Below are positions 1-8,808 of a stretch of DNA of 64,000 bases, in pieces. Every line of letters begins with the position of its first letter. Position 1 is the first letter of the stretch. The DNA comes from AR12 sp036265915 (GTDB taxonomy: Bacteria > Methylomirabilota > Methylomirabilia > Rokubacteriales > CSP1-6). The translations under genes and the position numbers were made by a program. The stretch covers positions 1 through 64,000 of the forward strand of contig DATAOC010000005.1 in NCBI GenBank assembly GCA_036265915.1, given 5' to 3'. Below the pieces are notes generated by a model that had not been told where the DNA came from, searched no databases, and saw only the letters and a list, made by a program, of their open reading frames with translations.

Positions 1-26
1 GGTGAGCGCGGGAACATCACACGCTC

Positions 27-929
27 ATGATCTATAGAAGCCTGGGCACGACGGGACTTTCCGTATCGGTCATCGGGCTCGGCTGCGGCCACCTCGGAAC
101 GCAAGGCAGGCGGACGCGACGCGGTGAGATCGTCTCGCTGCTGCACCATGCGCTGGACCGCGGCCTCACGTTCTTCGATACGGCCGATATCTACATGGGC
201 GGCGAGAGTGAGCGCCTGCTCGGCGAGGTGCTGTCGCCCCACCGGGCTCGGGTCGTGATCGCGACGAAGGTCGGCTACCGCCCGGCGCTGCCCGCCTGGC
301 TCGTGAAGTACGCTCGGCCCCTCCGCTGGTGGGCGGTCCGTCGCGGTGGCATGGCCGGGGGTGTGGCCGCGAACGCGGGCCGACTCGTGCGGCGCCCGGA
401 CTTCTCCGCGGGCTACCTGCGCCGGGCGGTGGAGGCGTCGCTGTCGCGGCTTCGCACGGATCGGATCGACCTGCTCCAGCTCCACAGTCCGTCTGAGGCG
501 GTGCTCGCGGGCGGCGAGGCGCTGGCAACGCTGGAGCGTCTGAAGCAGGAAGGCAAAGTCCGTTTCTACGGACTGGCGTTCGCGACGTGCTCGGATGCGC
601 AGGCGGCCCTGTCCGCCGATGGTCCGATCTCGACCATCCAGATGCCGATCTCCCTCGGCGATTCGGCCGCGGCCGCGGACGTTCTTGCCTGGGCGGGCCG
701 GCGCGGGATCGGCGTCATCGCCAACCAACCGCTCAGGAAAGGAGCGCTCCTGCGCGACGGCATCACCGCCGAGCAGGCGCTCGGCTTCGTGACGGGTCTG
801 CCGGGCGTCGCGACCGTGCTCGTCGGAACGACCCGCCGGTCGCATCTCGAGCAGAACGTGGCCGCCGTCGTCGCCGGGCCGTCGAGCGTGGCGCCGTCGA
901 GCGCCATGCGCGCGGAGTCTCCTCGATGA
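27..929 (+). CDS. Aldo/keto reductase family oxidoreductase
   Basis: A 300-residue cytosolic (beta/alpha)8 NAD(P)H-dependent oxidoreductase. The N-terminal part (RSLGTTGLSVSVIGLGCG) and FFDTADIYMGGESERLLGE are classic for the family; Asp51 and Tyr56 are tetrad residues, the Lys lies in VVIATKVGY (about residue 80) and the His in LLQLHSP (about 154). The C-terminal VLVGTTRRSHLEQNV is the cofactor-phosphate-binding region. Length is normal. The substrate cannot be told. The stop overlaps the ATG of the phosphodiesterase-like gene (ATGA), so the two are translationally coupled, possibly in surface glycan or small-molecule metabolism next to the export operon further on. Confidence 0.92.
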   Translation: MIYRSLGTTGLSVSVIGLGCGHLGTQGRRTRRGEIVSLLHHALDRGLTFFDTADIYMGGESERLLGEVLSPHRARVVIATKVGYRPALPAWLVKYARPLRWWAVRRGGMAGGVAANAGRLVRRPDFSAGYLRRAVEASLSRLRTDRIDLLQLHSPSEAVLAGGEALATLERLKQEGKVRFYGLAFATCSDAQAALSADGPISTIQMPISLGDSAAAADVLAWAGRRGIGVIANQPLRKGALLRDGITAEQALGFVTGLPGVATVLVGTTRRSHLEQNVAAVVAGPSSVAPSSAMRAESPR

Positions 930-2434
930 GCCGGAAGGTCCTGATGATCGGACTCGATGCAGCGAGTCTCGACTTCATTCGCTCCTCGCTGCCGTCGCTG
1001 CCGTCGCTCCGGCGTGCGATCGACAGCGGCGTCGTTCGACGGCTGCGATCACGAACGTCCGAGCTGCTGCCGGCGGCGGTGTGGCCGACGCTCTACACGG
1101 GCTCGCCGCCCGGCGCCCATGGCGTCTACTACCATCTCCAGTGGGACCCGGCCGCGATGCGGCTGCGGCAGATCAGCGACTGGTACTACTGCGAGCCATT
1201 CTGGTACGAGCTCGAACGTCTCGGACATCGCGTCGTCGCGTTCGACGTTCCGATGTCGTGGCCCTCACGGCTGTCGCACGGGCTCGAGATCACCGACTGG
1301 GGAACGCACGACCGGATGACGAGTTTCCGCGCCTCGTCCGCCGATCTCGCGCGCGACATCCGGCGTCGGTTCGGCTCGTATCCGACCGGCCCCGAGATTC
1401 CGGTGCGCAAGACGTGGTCGCAGCTCGCACGGATGCGTGACGACATCATCCGGGGTGTGCGGCGCCGCGCGGAGGCTGCGCGCTGGCTGCTCGGACTGCG
1501 AGACTGGGATTTCGGGGTCGTCGTCTTCAGCGAGACGCATCGCGCGGGTCATCTGTTCTGGCCGTCCGCCGACGCCGAGGGGCTCGCGCATCCCAGGGGA
1601 TCGCTGCTCGCGGTCTATCAGGCCGTCGACGCGGCCATCGGTGAGATCCTCGGAGGCCTTGCGCGCGAGGAGACGACCGTCATCATCTTCGCCGCGCACG
1701 GCATGGGCCGAAACACCTCACAGGAGCACTTCACCCGGCCGATCATGGATCGTGTGAATCGGCGCTTCCCCGGTCTCACGGGGCGCGCGCCCGCGGAGGA
1801 AGGACCGCGGCAGCGGAGCGTGATGCGCGTCCTCCGCGAGAGACTGCCGGCGCGCCTTCAGCATGCGATCGGCGAGCGTGTGCCGGCCGCGGTCCGCGAT
1901 TTCGTCGTTGACCGCGCCATCACGGCGGGGCACGACTGGACGCACACGCCGGCGCTCGCCGTGCTCGCGAGCGTGAGCGGTTATGTCCGACTGAATCTCC
2001 GCGGCCGCGAGCGCCTCGGGATGCTGGATCCCGACGGCGAGGAGTACACGCGCTACGTGAAGTGGATGCGGGAGTCGTTCGAAAGCTTCCGGATCGCCGA
2101 GACCGGCGAGCCCCTGGTCAAGGAGCTGACGTTCACGCGCGACGTGTTTCCGGGTGCTCGACAAGGCGCGCTGCCGGACGCGGTCGTGTCATGGACCGGC
2201 GCGCCGACGGTCTCGCGCATCGAGTCGCCGAGCCTCGGTGTGATCGACGCCGAGCTGCCGACAGGTCGGGCAGGCAACCACCATCCCGAAGGATTCTCCA
2301 TCGTCATCGACCCTGGCGGCGGTCACGGTGACGTCGGCGAGTCCGGCGACGGCGACGTCATGGACCTGAAGCCGATGGTGTTCCGGCGCCTCCTCGGCGC
2401 AGCGGCCGGCAATCCGCACCCACGCTCGACCTGA
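926..2434 (+). CDS. Alkaline-phosphatase superfamily protein (type I phosphodiesterase-like), altered metal site
   Basis: A 502-residue protein starting at the ATG that overlaps the preceding stop. MIGLDAAS near the N-terminus and the Thr in AVWPTLYTG match the first metal Asp and the nucleophile region of the type I phosphodiesterase/nucleotide pyrophosphatase family. The usual (S/T)DHG motif reads AAHGMG, so one metal Asp is Ala, and the mid-chain D-x3-H reads SETHRAGH. Either the site has drifted or another residue compensates. The C-terminal NHHPEGFSIVIDPG matches the family's final His motif. Many such proteins sit in polysaccharide loci; the substrate here is unknown. Confidence 0.8.
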   Translation: MSRKVLMIGLDAASLDFIRSSLPSLPSLRRAIDSGVVRRLRSRTSELLPAAVWPTLYTGSPPGAHGVYYHLQWDPAAMRLRQISDWYYCEPFWYELERLGHRVVAFDVPMSWPSRLSHGLEITDWGTHDRMTSFRASSADLARDIRRRFGSYPTGPEIPVRKTWSQLARMRDDIIRGVRRRAEAARWLLGLRDWDFGVVVFSETHRAGHLFWPSADAEGLAHPRGSLLAVYQAVDAAIGEILGGLAREETTVIIFAAHGMGRNTSQEHFTRPIMDRVNRRFPGLTGRAPAEEGPRQRSVMRVLRERLPARLQHAIGERVPAAVRDFVVDRAITAGHDWTHTPALAVLASVSGYVRLNLRGRERLGMLDPDGEEYTRYVKWMRESFESFRIAETGEPLVKELTFTRDVFPGARQGALPDAVVSWTGAPTVSRIESPSLGVIDAELPTGRAGNHHPEGFSIVIDPGGGHGDVGESGDGDVMDLKPMVFRRLLGAAAGNPHPRST

Positions 2435-2448
2435 GTCGGTCGCCCAGA

Positions 2449-2473
2449 GCCCGCGCGCGGTTCGGTCGCGGGC
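2449..2473. terminator. GC hairpin between convergent genes
   Basis: GCCCGCG (2449-2455) and CGCGGGC (2467-2473) form a 7-bp stem with an 11-base loop between the convergent stops at 2434 and 2500. An outer inverted repeat CTGAGTCG (2431-2438) / CGACTCAG (2496-2503) includes both stop codons. There is no U-tract, so factor-independent termination is only plausible. Confidence 0.4.
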
Positions 2474-2499
2474 GGGTGGCACGCGCGCGCGGGGGCGAC

Positions 2500-2823
2500 T
2501 CAGCGCCGGGGCGCGTACATGATGACCGCGACGCCGAGCAGGCAGATGAGCGCGCCGAGCACGTCGTAGCGGTCGGCCGACACGCCGTCCACGGCCACGC
2601 CCCACGCCAGCGAGAGGATGACGAAGACGCCGCCGTACGCGGCGTAGACGCGGCCGAAGTGCGCCGGCTGATACGTCGGGATGATGCCGTAGACGAAGAG
2701 CACCGCCGCGCCGGCGAGGGCCAGCGGCCACCGCCCGCCCTCGCGCCACCACTGCCACACGAGATATCCGCCGCCGATCTCGGCGATGCCTGCCAGGACG
2801 AAGAGCACGATCGAGTGCGCCAC
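2500..2823 (-). CDS. YnfA/UPF0060 family small membrane protein
   Basis: A 107-residue protein with four hydrophobic segments, the normal size and pattern of the YnfA (UPF0060) family, which is distantly related to small multidrug-resistance exporters. The N-terminal AGIAEIGGGYLVW and the centre YGIIPTYQPAHFGRVYAAYGG are strongly conserved family motifs. I chose the GTG at 2823 because it gives the family's usual length and places the first helix at residue 2; it starts 11 bases after the DUF748 stop, implying co-transcription. No transported substrate is established for the family. Confidence 0.88.
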   Translation of the reverse strand: MAHSIVLFVLAGIAEIGGGYLVWQWWREGGRWPLALAGAAVLFVYGIIPTYQPAHFGRVYAAYGGVFVILSLAWGVAVDGVSADRYDVLGALICLLGVAVIMYAPRR

Positions 2824-2834
2824 GCTGCCGACGG

Positions 2835-5800
2835 TCAGGAGCCGACGGCGCCGAGCTCGAGCCGCGTCGGGACGGCGCTCTTCTCCGTGCGGTCGGCGAC
2901 CTCGGTATCGCCGGCCGTCGCGCGCGCGGCGGTGGCGTCGGCGCCCTCGGCGAGCGCGCGCACGGCGGCCTCGCCGCGGCGGCGAGCGAGCGCGGTCAGC
3001 TCGGACTCGGGGAGCGGGGCCAGCTCCACCAGCCGTCGGAACACCGTCTCGTAGAAAGCACGATCGCCGCCGCCGCGGCCCACCAGCGCCAGCACGCGGC
3101 TGGCGCGCTCGGCCTTCTTGCCGGTGCGTTTCTCGTAGCCGGCGCCGAGCTCGTCGAGCGCCTTGGCCCCGCCGCGCTCGGTGAGCAGACTCTCCAGCGC
3201 ACGCTGGGTCTTCACATCGTCGAGTGCCACCGGACCGGGATCCTCGCCGGGCTTCAGGCTGACGCCGAGCCGCTGCGCCAGCTCGCGTCGCACGGCGGCC
3301 GAGCGCAGCGCCTCGCCGTCCGCCGCGCCCTCGTACGTCCCGTGCACGATGAGCGAAAGCCGCGGGCGCTTGGCGAGCACGTCGGCCACGCGCTTGAGCT
3401 TCTGGCGCTCGGGCGGACGCACGACGTCGCTGCCCGGCTCGAAGGCGATCGACTCGACCGTCTCCTCGGCGCCACCGAAGAGCGCGCCGAGCGCGCGGAA
3501 GGGCGAGGTGACGACCTTCGTCAGCACGGTGACGAGGGCCTGCCAGATCACGTGCCCGTAGCTGAACTCCGGGTGATCCACGTTGCCACGGACGGGCAGT
3601 GCGATATCGATGCGTCCGTCGGAGTCGCTGAGGATCGCGATGGCGAGGTCGAGCGGCAGCCGCGTGGCCCCGGGGCTCTCCACGCGCTCGCCGAGCTGCA
3701 GCTGCTGCAGCACCACCTTGTTCTCGCCCACGAGCGCGCTGTGGTCGAGCTTGTACTGCAGGTCCAGGTTCATGGTGCCGGCCTTGATGCGGCGGCCGGC
3801 GAAGGTCGCGCTGTACGGCGAGAGCGTGGACATCGGCACGTTGCGGAAGACGACGGCGATGTCCGTGAAGACTTTCGGCTCGAAGGCGCTCAGGGCGCCG
3901 TCGACGTTGACGGAGCCGAACTCGTCCACGCGGCCGGCGAGCTTCATCGTCGTGCGGCTCTGCGGGTCGGAGTCGAGCCCGGCCACGACGCCGGCCAGGC
4001 CGTGCACGCGGGTGGCGAACGGCAGCACGAGGCTCAGATCGGCAAAGTGCATCGCGCTGTCGTCGAGCCGGACGCGTCGCACGCTGACCGGGAACGCACG
4101 CTCCGCGGGACGGGCGACCGTGGCCGGCAGGGCGCTCGGCGCCGGGGGCGCGGCCACCGGCGTCTCGGGCCGCTGCATGAGCTTGGCGAGGTTGGTGGTC
4201 TTGTCCTTGAAGATGACGAGCCGTCCGTCGAGCTCCGCGAGCCGGACCTCGTCGATCTCGAGCCGGTCGGGCGCGAGCCCGAAGCGGATCGTCTCCGCGT
4301 GCAGCGACTTCCACGCCAGCACGGGCTCGCCGGTCGCCGCCTCGAGCACCAGCACGCGGTCGATGTCGGCGAGGCCGGTGTAGGTGATCACCGGCTGGTC
4401 GGCGCCGCGGCGGTACGTGAAGCGGCCGGTTGTCGACAGGTTGCCCGAGCGCAGCACGACGGCCGCGCTCTGCGCGGCGTACGGCTGCGCGGGCGTCAGC
4501 GCGAACTGCGCGAGCGCGAGTGTCGCGTCGACCGCGCTACCGTCGGGCGCCAGCGCGCCCTTGGCCGCGAAGCGTCCGCCCTGGACGACGCGGAAACTCG
4601 CGTCGAACGGCCACGCCTTCTTGCCGTCCGTGCGGACGTCGCGCACGCTGGCGCGGAGCTCGGCAATCCCGACGTCGACGGCAGGGGCGACGCTGCGATC
4701 GGTGAGCGCGACGCGGTGATCCGCCAGCTCGAGCGTGCCGAGCTCGACGATCCACGGCTTGACCGCGGAGGGCGAAGGCCGGGTCGTGGCGCGCGGCGCC
4801 GATGCCGACGCGCGCGACGGCGGCGCGCCGGCCGCTGTCGGCGTGGCCGCCGGGCCCAGCATGGTGACGGCGGGCAGCGTACCGGCGGCGTCGCGAACCA
4901 CCGTGGTCGTCCCTCCCTTGATCCCGATGCGGCCGATGGTGACCCGCCGCGAGCCGAGATCCACGCGACCGTTCTGCAGCGCGATCTCGTCCAGCGTCAC
5001 CACCGGCGTCTTCGTCGTGGCCTCCCTCAGCGCCACGCGGGCGACGCTCACGGCGAGGCCGTCGATCACGCCGGCCAGCCCCGCGGGGCCGCTCTCGAGC
5101 CGCGCCGACAGACCGACGCCCAGCGCACCCACGTCCGCGGCGACCGGGGTGGCGCGGCTCGAATCGAGCAGGGACAGCGCGATCTCCTCGAGCCGGACCT
5201 TCTCGAGGGCGACGCGCCAGGGCCGTTGCGCGGCGACCGGCGCCGCCGGCGGCGGCGGTACGGTGGCCGACGGCGTCGCAGCGCTCGGCGGCGCGGGGAT
5301 GACGAGCGTCTGCCAGTTCACGGTGCCGTCACGCGCGACCGCCGCCGCGACTCGCCCGCGGCTCACGGCGATCTCCGGCACCGTCAGCTCCTGTGCGATC
5401 AGATCGCCGTGCGCGGCCGTCAGCTCGATCCTTTCCAGCGCCAGCAGCGGCGTCCGGTCGTCACGCCGTGCGAGCGCGAGGTCCTTCACCGCGACCTCGA
5501 CGCCTTCGACGGTGAGCGCGGTGGCGCCGTCGCGATAGCCGAACTGGTAGCGCACGGTCGCGTCCACCGTGCCACCCGGCTCGGCCACCGCGAGCTGGTC
5601 CTGCGCGAATCGCCACGCAGTGGCGAGCGGGAAGCCGCGGAGGCCGAAGCGGCCGGTCGAGGCGACCGGGACCAGGGAGACCTCGCCATCCCAGCCCACG
5701 ACGCCGCCGCCCGTGAGCGTCGCGGTAATCGTGTACGGACCGCGCCGCTCGCGCAGCGTCGTCACGTCGAGGAGCTCGATGTTGATCGGCTGGACGGCGA

Positions 5801-6344
5801 CCGTCTGCGGCGCGCGGCGCGAGAGGTCCGTGAACGACAGCGTCCCGTTGCGAACGACCGTGTGCTGGACGAGCATCCGCGGCGGTGGGCCGGAAGGCCT
5901 GGTGGCCGGCTCGCGCTTCGGCAGCGCGTCCAGCAGCTCGGCCAGGTTCATCCGGCCGTCGGCGCCGAGGACGGCGTCGATGCGCGGCGCGTCGAGCTCG
6001 ATGGCGGCGAACGTCCAGGCGGCGCGGAAGAGGCTCGTCGCCTCGAAGTCCACGAACAGCCGGTCGAAGCCGAGCAGCGGTCGTCCGTCGGCCTCGCGGA
6101 GCCGGAAGTCCTTGACTTCGAGCTTGAACAGCAGCGGATTCCAGCGGACCTCGCCGACCTCGGCGCGCCGCTGGAGCTGCTCGGCGGCGTACTTCGGTAC
6201 GTAGCTACGGATGAGGCGGGGCACCAGGAAGAAGCCAGCCAGCGTGTACGCGCAGAACAGGACCGCCACCACCGAGACGGCCACGACGAACCGCGTGCCG
6301 CTGACCACGCGCCGCAGCCGTGCGCCTCGAGACTCCGGGGTCAT
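2835..6344 (-). CDS. AsmA-like DUF748 giant envelope protein
   Basis: A 1169-residue protein with one N-terminal membrane helix (about residues 15-38) followed by a long beta-rich region outside the membrane. VRWNPLLFKLEVKDFRLRE and the later GEVRWN/SYGHVIWQALVTVLTKVVTSPF segment are hallmarks of DUF748, an AsmA-related family of bridge-like envelope proteins thought to move or organise lipids between membranes. Pro/Ala-rich linkers near residues 390 and 530 separate repeat-like modules. A short C-terminal region (FEPGSDVVRPPERQKL) resembles the OmpA-like tail seen in relatives. The ATG at 6344 is preferred over an upstream in-frame ATG because a promoter-like TTGAAG-N17-GACAAT lies just upstream. 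Confidence 0.88.
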   Translation of the reverse strand: MTPESRGARLRRVVSGTRFVVAVSVVAVLFCAYTLAGFFLVPRLIRSYVPKYAAEQLQRRAEVGEVRWNPLLFKLEVKDFRLREADGRPLLGFDRLFVDFEATSLFRAAWTFAAIELDAPRIDAVLGADGRMNLAELLDALPKREPATRPSGPPPRMLVQHTVVRNGTLSFTDLSRRAPQTVAVQPINIELLDVTTLRERRGPYTITATLTGGGVVGWDGEVSLVPVASTGRFGLRGFPLATAWRFAQDQLAVAEPGGTVDATVRYQFGYRDGATALTVEGVEVAVKDLALARRDDRTPLLALERIELTAAHGDLIAQELTVPEIAVSRGRVAAAVARDGTVNWQTLVIPAPPSAATPSATVPPPPAAPVAAQRPWRVALEKVRLEEIALSLLDSSRATPVAADVGALGVGLSARLESGPAGLAGVIDGLAVSVARVALREATTKTPVVTLDEIALQNGRVDLGSRRVTIGRIGIKGGTTTVVRDAAGTLPAVTMLGPAATPTAAGAPPSRASASAPRATTRPSPSAVKPWIVELGTLELADHRVALTDRSVAPAVDVGIAELRASVRDVRTDGKKAWPFDASFRVVQGGRFAAKGALAPDGSAVDATLALAQFALTPAQPYAAQSAAVVLRSGNLSTTGRFTYRRGADQPVITYTGLADIDRVLVLEAATGEPVLAWKSLHAETIRFGLAPDRLEIDEVRLAELDGRLVIFKDKTTNLAKLMQRPETPVAAPPAPSALPATVARPAERAFPVSVRRVRLDDSAMHFADLSLVLPFATRVHGLAGVVAGLDSDPQSRTTMKLAGRVDEFGSVNVDGALSAFEPKVFTDIAVVFRNVPMSTLSPYSATFAGRRIKAGTMNLDLQYKLDHSALVGENKVVLQQLQLGERVESPGATRLPLDLAIAILSDSDGRIDIALPVRGNVDHPEFSYGHVIWQALVTVLTKVVTSPFRALGALFGGAEETVESIAFEPGSDVVRPPERQKLKRVADVLAKRPRLSLIVHGTYEGAADGEALRSAAVRRELAQRLGVSLKPGEDPGPVALDDVKTQRALESLLTERGGAKALDELGAGYEKRTGKKAERASRVLALVGRGGGDRAFYETVFRRLVELAPLPESELTALARRRGEAAVRALAEGADATAARATAGDTEVADRTEKSAVPTRLELGAVGS

Positions 6345-6350
6345 TCGGGC

Positions 6351-6379
6351 ATTGTCGGCGCACACGCGCCCGTCTTCAA
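6351..6379 (-). promoter_or_regulatory. Putative promoter of the DUF748 gene, leaderless geometry
   Basis: On the minus strand TTGAAG (6374-6379) and GACAAT (6351-6356) are separated by 17 bases, 4/6 matches each to the vegetative consensus. Only 6 bases separate the -10 box from the ATG at 6344, so transcription would begin at or beside the start codon. Confidence 0.45.
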
Positions 6380-6578
6380 TGGGACCATGGGGACCCCTCC
6401 CGGGCCCGTGCGGCGGTCCGGCGACCGCCGACACCGCCCGATCCGGTCCCGGACGGGCCCCGGATCCGGCGCACGGAAAGCTTCGGCCCGGGCAGCCGCG
6501 TTGCTACGCTCGAAGTCAGGTGTCGTCACGGTCGTTCCGGGCACGGTGCCCGGCGTTTCCCACACCACAGGGGACGCA

Positions 6579-6749
6579 ATGAGCGCACGACGGACGCAGT
6601 TGGCGAAGGCGCGGCTACGCAGAAGGCTCCGTAAGGCGGATGCACAGATCGCTCGCAGCCGGCGGAAGATCAAGGCGCTGGCCAAGAAGCTGCGGAAGGA
6701 GACCACGATGCTGAGCCGGCGCGAGATGCGCCGCGCGCGCATCAAGTAG
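6579..6749 (+). CDS. Tiny highly basic protein, unknown
   Basis: A 56-residue reading frame with about 40 percent Lys+Arg, predicted as a single helix (RKADAQIARSRRKIKALAKK). The sequence ACAGGGGACGCA before the ATG supplies a Shine-Dalgarno-like AGGGG at good spacing, and a strong hairpin follows the stop, both supporting a real gene. I recognise no family. It could bind nucleic acid or ribosomes. The reading frame is too short for codon statistics to be decisive. Confidence 0.45.
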   Translation: MSARRTQLAKARLRRRLRKADAQIARSRRKIKALAKKLRKETTMLSRREMRRARIK

Positions 6750-6781
6750 CGCAGGCGTTCCCCGACGCCGCGTAGTCGACG

Positions 6782-6806
6782 ATCCCCGGTGCCCGCGACC
6801 GGGGAT
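6782..6806 (+). terminator. Hairpin after the tiny basic gene
   Basis: ATCCCCGGT (6782-6790) and ACCGGGGAT (6798-6806) form a perfect 9-bp stem with a 7-base loop, 32 bases after the stop at 6749 and before the CoA ligase operon. No T-run follows. Confidence 0.5.
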
Positions 6807-6845
6807 TGCCGTTCATGTGGGCCGCCGACCAGCCCACCACGCAAG

Positions 6846-6851
6846 TACACT
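6846..6851 (+). promoter_or_regulatory. -10-like TACACT, 8 bases before the CoA ligase ATG
   Basis: TACACT matches TAnnnT and lies 8 bases upstream of the ATG at 6860, the spacing expected for a leaderless transcript. No good -35 box is visible and no Shine-Dalgarno precedes the ATG. Confidence 0.35.
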
Positions 6852-6859
6852 ACGGCCCC

Positions 6860-8383
6860 ATGGCGAACGCGGTGCCGGCCTTCCTCGACGAGCACGTCGC
6901 CATCGGCGATGGCGAGCGTCCGGCGCTGGTGACGGCGGCGGGCGCCCTGAGCTATGCCGACGTGCTGGGCCTGGTGAACCGCACCGGCCGCGCGCTGCGC
7001 GAGGCGGGGATCGAGGCCGAGCAGCGTGTGGCCATGCTGTTGCCCGACGGGCTCGCGTGGGTCGCCGTGTTCTTTGGCGCGCTGCGCATCGGCGCGGTGG
7101 CCGTGCCGCTGAACACGCGGCTGGCCCCGGACGTCTGCGCGGAGCTGCTGCGCGACAGTCGCGCCCGCGTGCTCGTCGCCGACCCGGCGCTGCGGCGCGC
7201 CCTCGGCTCCCGGCTCGCCGACCTGCCGCACCTGCGGCTGGTGATCGAGGCGGGCGCCGGCGCCGCGGCGCCGAGCCTCGAGGACCGTCAGGCGGCGTGC
7301 CGCCTCGACCTGGAGCCCGAGGCAGTCAGCGGCGATGACATGGCATTCTGGCTGTACACGTCCGGAACAACGGGACTCCCGAAGGCGGCGGTGCACCTTC
7401 ACCGCGACCTGCTCGCGTGTCGCCACTATGGCCTCGACGTTCTCGGCGCCGGCGCGGGCGACCGCGTGCTCGCGACGTCGAAGCTCTTCTTTGCTTACGC
7501 GCTCGGCAACGCGCTGCTGGTGCCGCTGTTCGTCGGCGCCCGGACATTCCTGGAGCCGCGCTGGGCGGAGCCAGGGGCGATCGCCGAGACCGTGCGCGCG
7601 TTCCGGCCGACCTTGTTCTTCTCGGTGCCCACGTTCTACGCGCGGCTGCTGCGCGCGGCCCTGCCCCGCGAGCTCTTCGGCTCGGTGCGCCTGTGCGTCT
7701 CCGCGGGCGAGCGGCTGCCGCCCGACCTCTACCGCGAATGGCGCGAGCGCTTCGGCGTGGAGATTCTCGACGGCCTCGGGGCGACGGAGACGATCTTCAT
7801 GGTGCTGTCCAACCGACCGGGTGCCAGCGCGGCCGGCGCCACCGGGCTGCCCGTGCCGGGGACCGAGGCGCGGCTTCTCGACGGCGACGGTCGTGAGGTG
7901 CCCGACGGCGTGCCGGGCGTGCTGCACGTGAAGACACCGTCGGCGAGCCCGGGCTACTGGAACCGCCTGGAGCAGAGCCGCCGGACGTTCATCGGCGAGT
8001 GGTTCCGCACGGGGGACGTGCTGACGCGCGATGCGTCGGGCGTCTTTCGCCACGCCGGCCGCGAGGATGACTTCTTCAAGGTGGCCGGCATGTGGGTGAC
8101 CCCGGCCGACGTCGAGGCGGTGCTGCTCTCCCACCCGGGCGTCGCCGAGGCGGGCGTGGTCGGCGCCGAGGACGCGGCCGGCCTCGTGAAGCCGTTCGCG
8201 TTCGTGGTGCCCGGCAACGGCGCCCGCGCCGACGTGCTGATGGCGGAGCTGAACGCGCTCGCGGCCGAGCGGCTGGCCGCGCACCAGCGTCCGCGTCGGA
8301 TCACGTTCGTCGACGCGCTGCCGCGTACCGCGACCGGCAAGCTGCAGCGCTTCGCCCTCAAGGCGCAGGCCGAGCCACGATGA
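6860..8383 (+). CDS. Benzoate-CoA ligase-like acyl-CoA synthetase
   Basis: A 507-residue member of the ANL adenylating superfamily, most like aryl (benzoate / 4-hydroxybenzoate) CoA ligases. YTSGTTGLPKAAVH (about residues 177-190) is the AMP-binding P-loop; SAGERLPPDLY and DGLGATE (near 310) are the A4/A5 motifs; GEWFRTGD carries the ribose-binding Asp; the catalytic Lys is in TATGKLQRF near the C-terminus. It would activate an aromatic or similar acid with ATP and CoA. I chose the internal ATG at 6860 since residues before it are not family-like. It overlaps a thioesterase gene (ATGA), so ligase and hydrolase are made together. Confidence 0.88.
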   Translation: MANAVPAFLDEHVAIGDGERPALVTAAGALSYADVLGLVNRTGRALREAGIEAEQRVAMLLPDGLAWVAVFFGALRIGAVAVPLNTRLAPDVCAELLRDSRARVLVADPALRRALGSRLADLPHLRLVIEAGAGAAAPSLEDRQAACRLDLEPEAVSGDDMAFWLYTSGTTGLPKAAVHLHRDLLACRHYGLDVLGAGAGDRVLATSKLFFAYALGNALLVPLFVGARTFLEPRWAEPGAIAETVRAFRPTLFFSVPTFYARLLRAALPRELFGSVRLCVSAGERLPPDLYREWRERFGVEILDGLGATETIFMVLSNRPGASAAGATGLPVPGTEARLLDGDGREVPDGVPGVLHVKTPSASPGYWNRLEQSRRTFIGEWFRTGDVLTRDASGVFRHAGREDDFFKVAGMWVTPADVEAVLLSHPGVAEAGVVGAEDAAGLVKPFAFVVPGNGARADVLMAELNALAAERLAAHQRPRRITFVDALPRTATGKLQRFALKAQAEPR

Positions 8384-8808
8384 CCGGCGAGCATGCCACC
8401 ACCATCCAGGTGCGCTGGAGCGACGTGGACGCGGCCGGGATCGTCTTCTATCCGCGCTTCTTCGAGTGGTACGACCTCGGCTGCGAGTCGCTGTTTGCCG
8501 CGCTCGGAATGCCGTGGCCGGAGGCATTTCCAAAGTACGACATCGTCGGCGTGCCGATCGTGGAGTCCGGGTCGCGCTTCGTCTCGCCGGCGCGCTACGG
8601 TGACGTGCTCACGATCCGGTCGAGGGTGGCGTGGGTGAAGACCCGGACCTTTCGGATGGAGCACACGATCTTCGCCGGCGAGACGTTGTGCGCCACCGGC
8701 TTCGAGGTCCGCGCCTGGGTCGGCCGGCCGGCGACGCCGGCGTCGCCGCTGGCGGCGAGGGCCATTCCCGACGACGTGTCGCGCAAGCTGAGAGGAGGAA
8801 TCGCGTGA
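8380..8808 (+). CDS. 4-hydroxybenzoyl-CoA thioesterase-like hotdog protein
   Basis: A 142-residue hotdog-fold acyl-CoA thioesterase. VRWSDVDAAGIVFYPRFFEW near the N-terminus matches the 4-hydroxybenzoyl-CoA thioesterase/YbgC signature, including the catalytic Asp in the DxDAAGI segment. It would hydrolyse an aryl- or short acyl-CoA to acid and CoA. It starts inside the ligase stop and its own stop overlaps the GTG of the RidA gene, so it is the middle of a three-gene coupled operon. Pairing a ligase with a thioesterase looks futile unless they act on different intermediates of one aromatic pathway. Confidence 0.88.
   Translation: MTGEHATTIQVRWSDVDAAGIVFYPRFFEWYDLGCESLFAALGMPWPEAFPKYDIVGVPIVESGSRFVSPARYGDVLTIRSRVAWVKTRTFRMEHTIFAGETLCATGFEVRAWVGRPATPASPLAARAIPDDVSRKLRGGIA

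Noticed and set aside
3342..6749. A very long plus-strand open frame opposite the DUF748 gene
   Set aside because: Composition is Arg/Gly/Ala/His-rich with no recognisable motif; long antisense frames are expected at this GC content. Only its last 56 codons (the tiny basic gene) have independent support.
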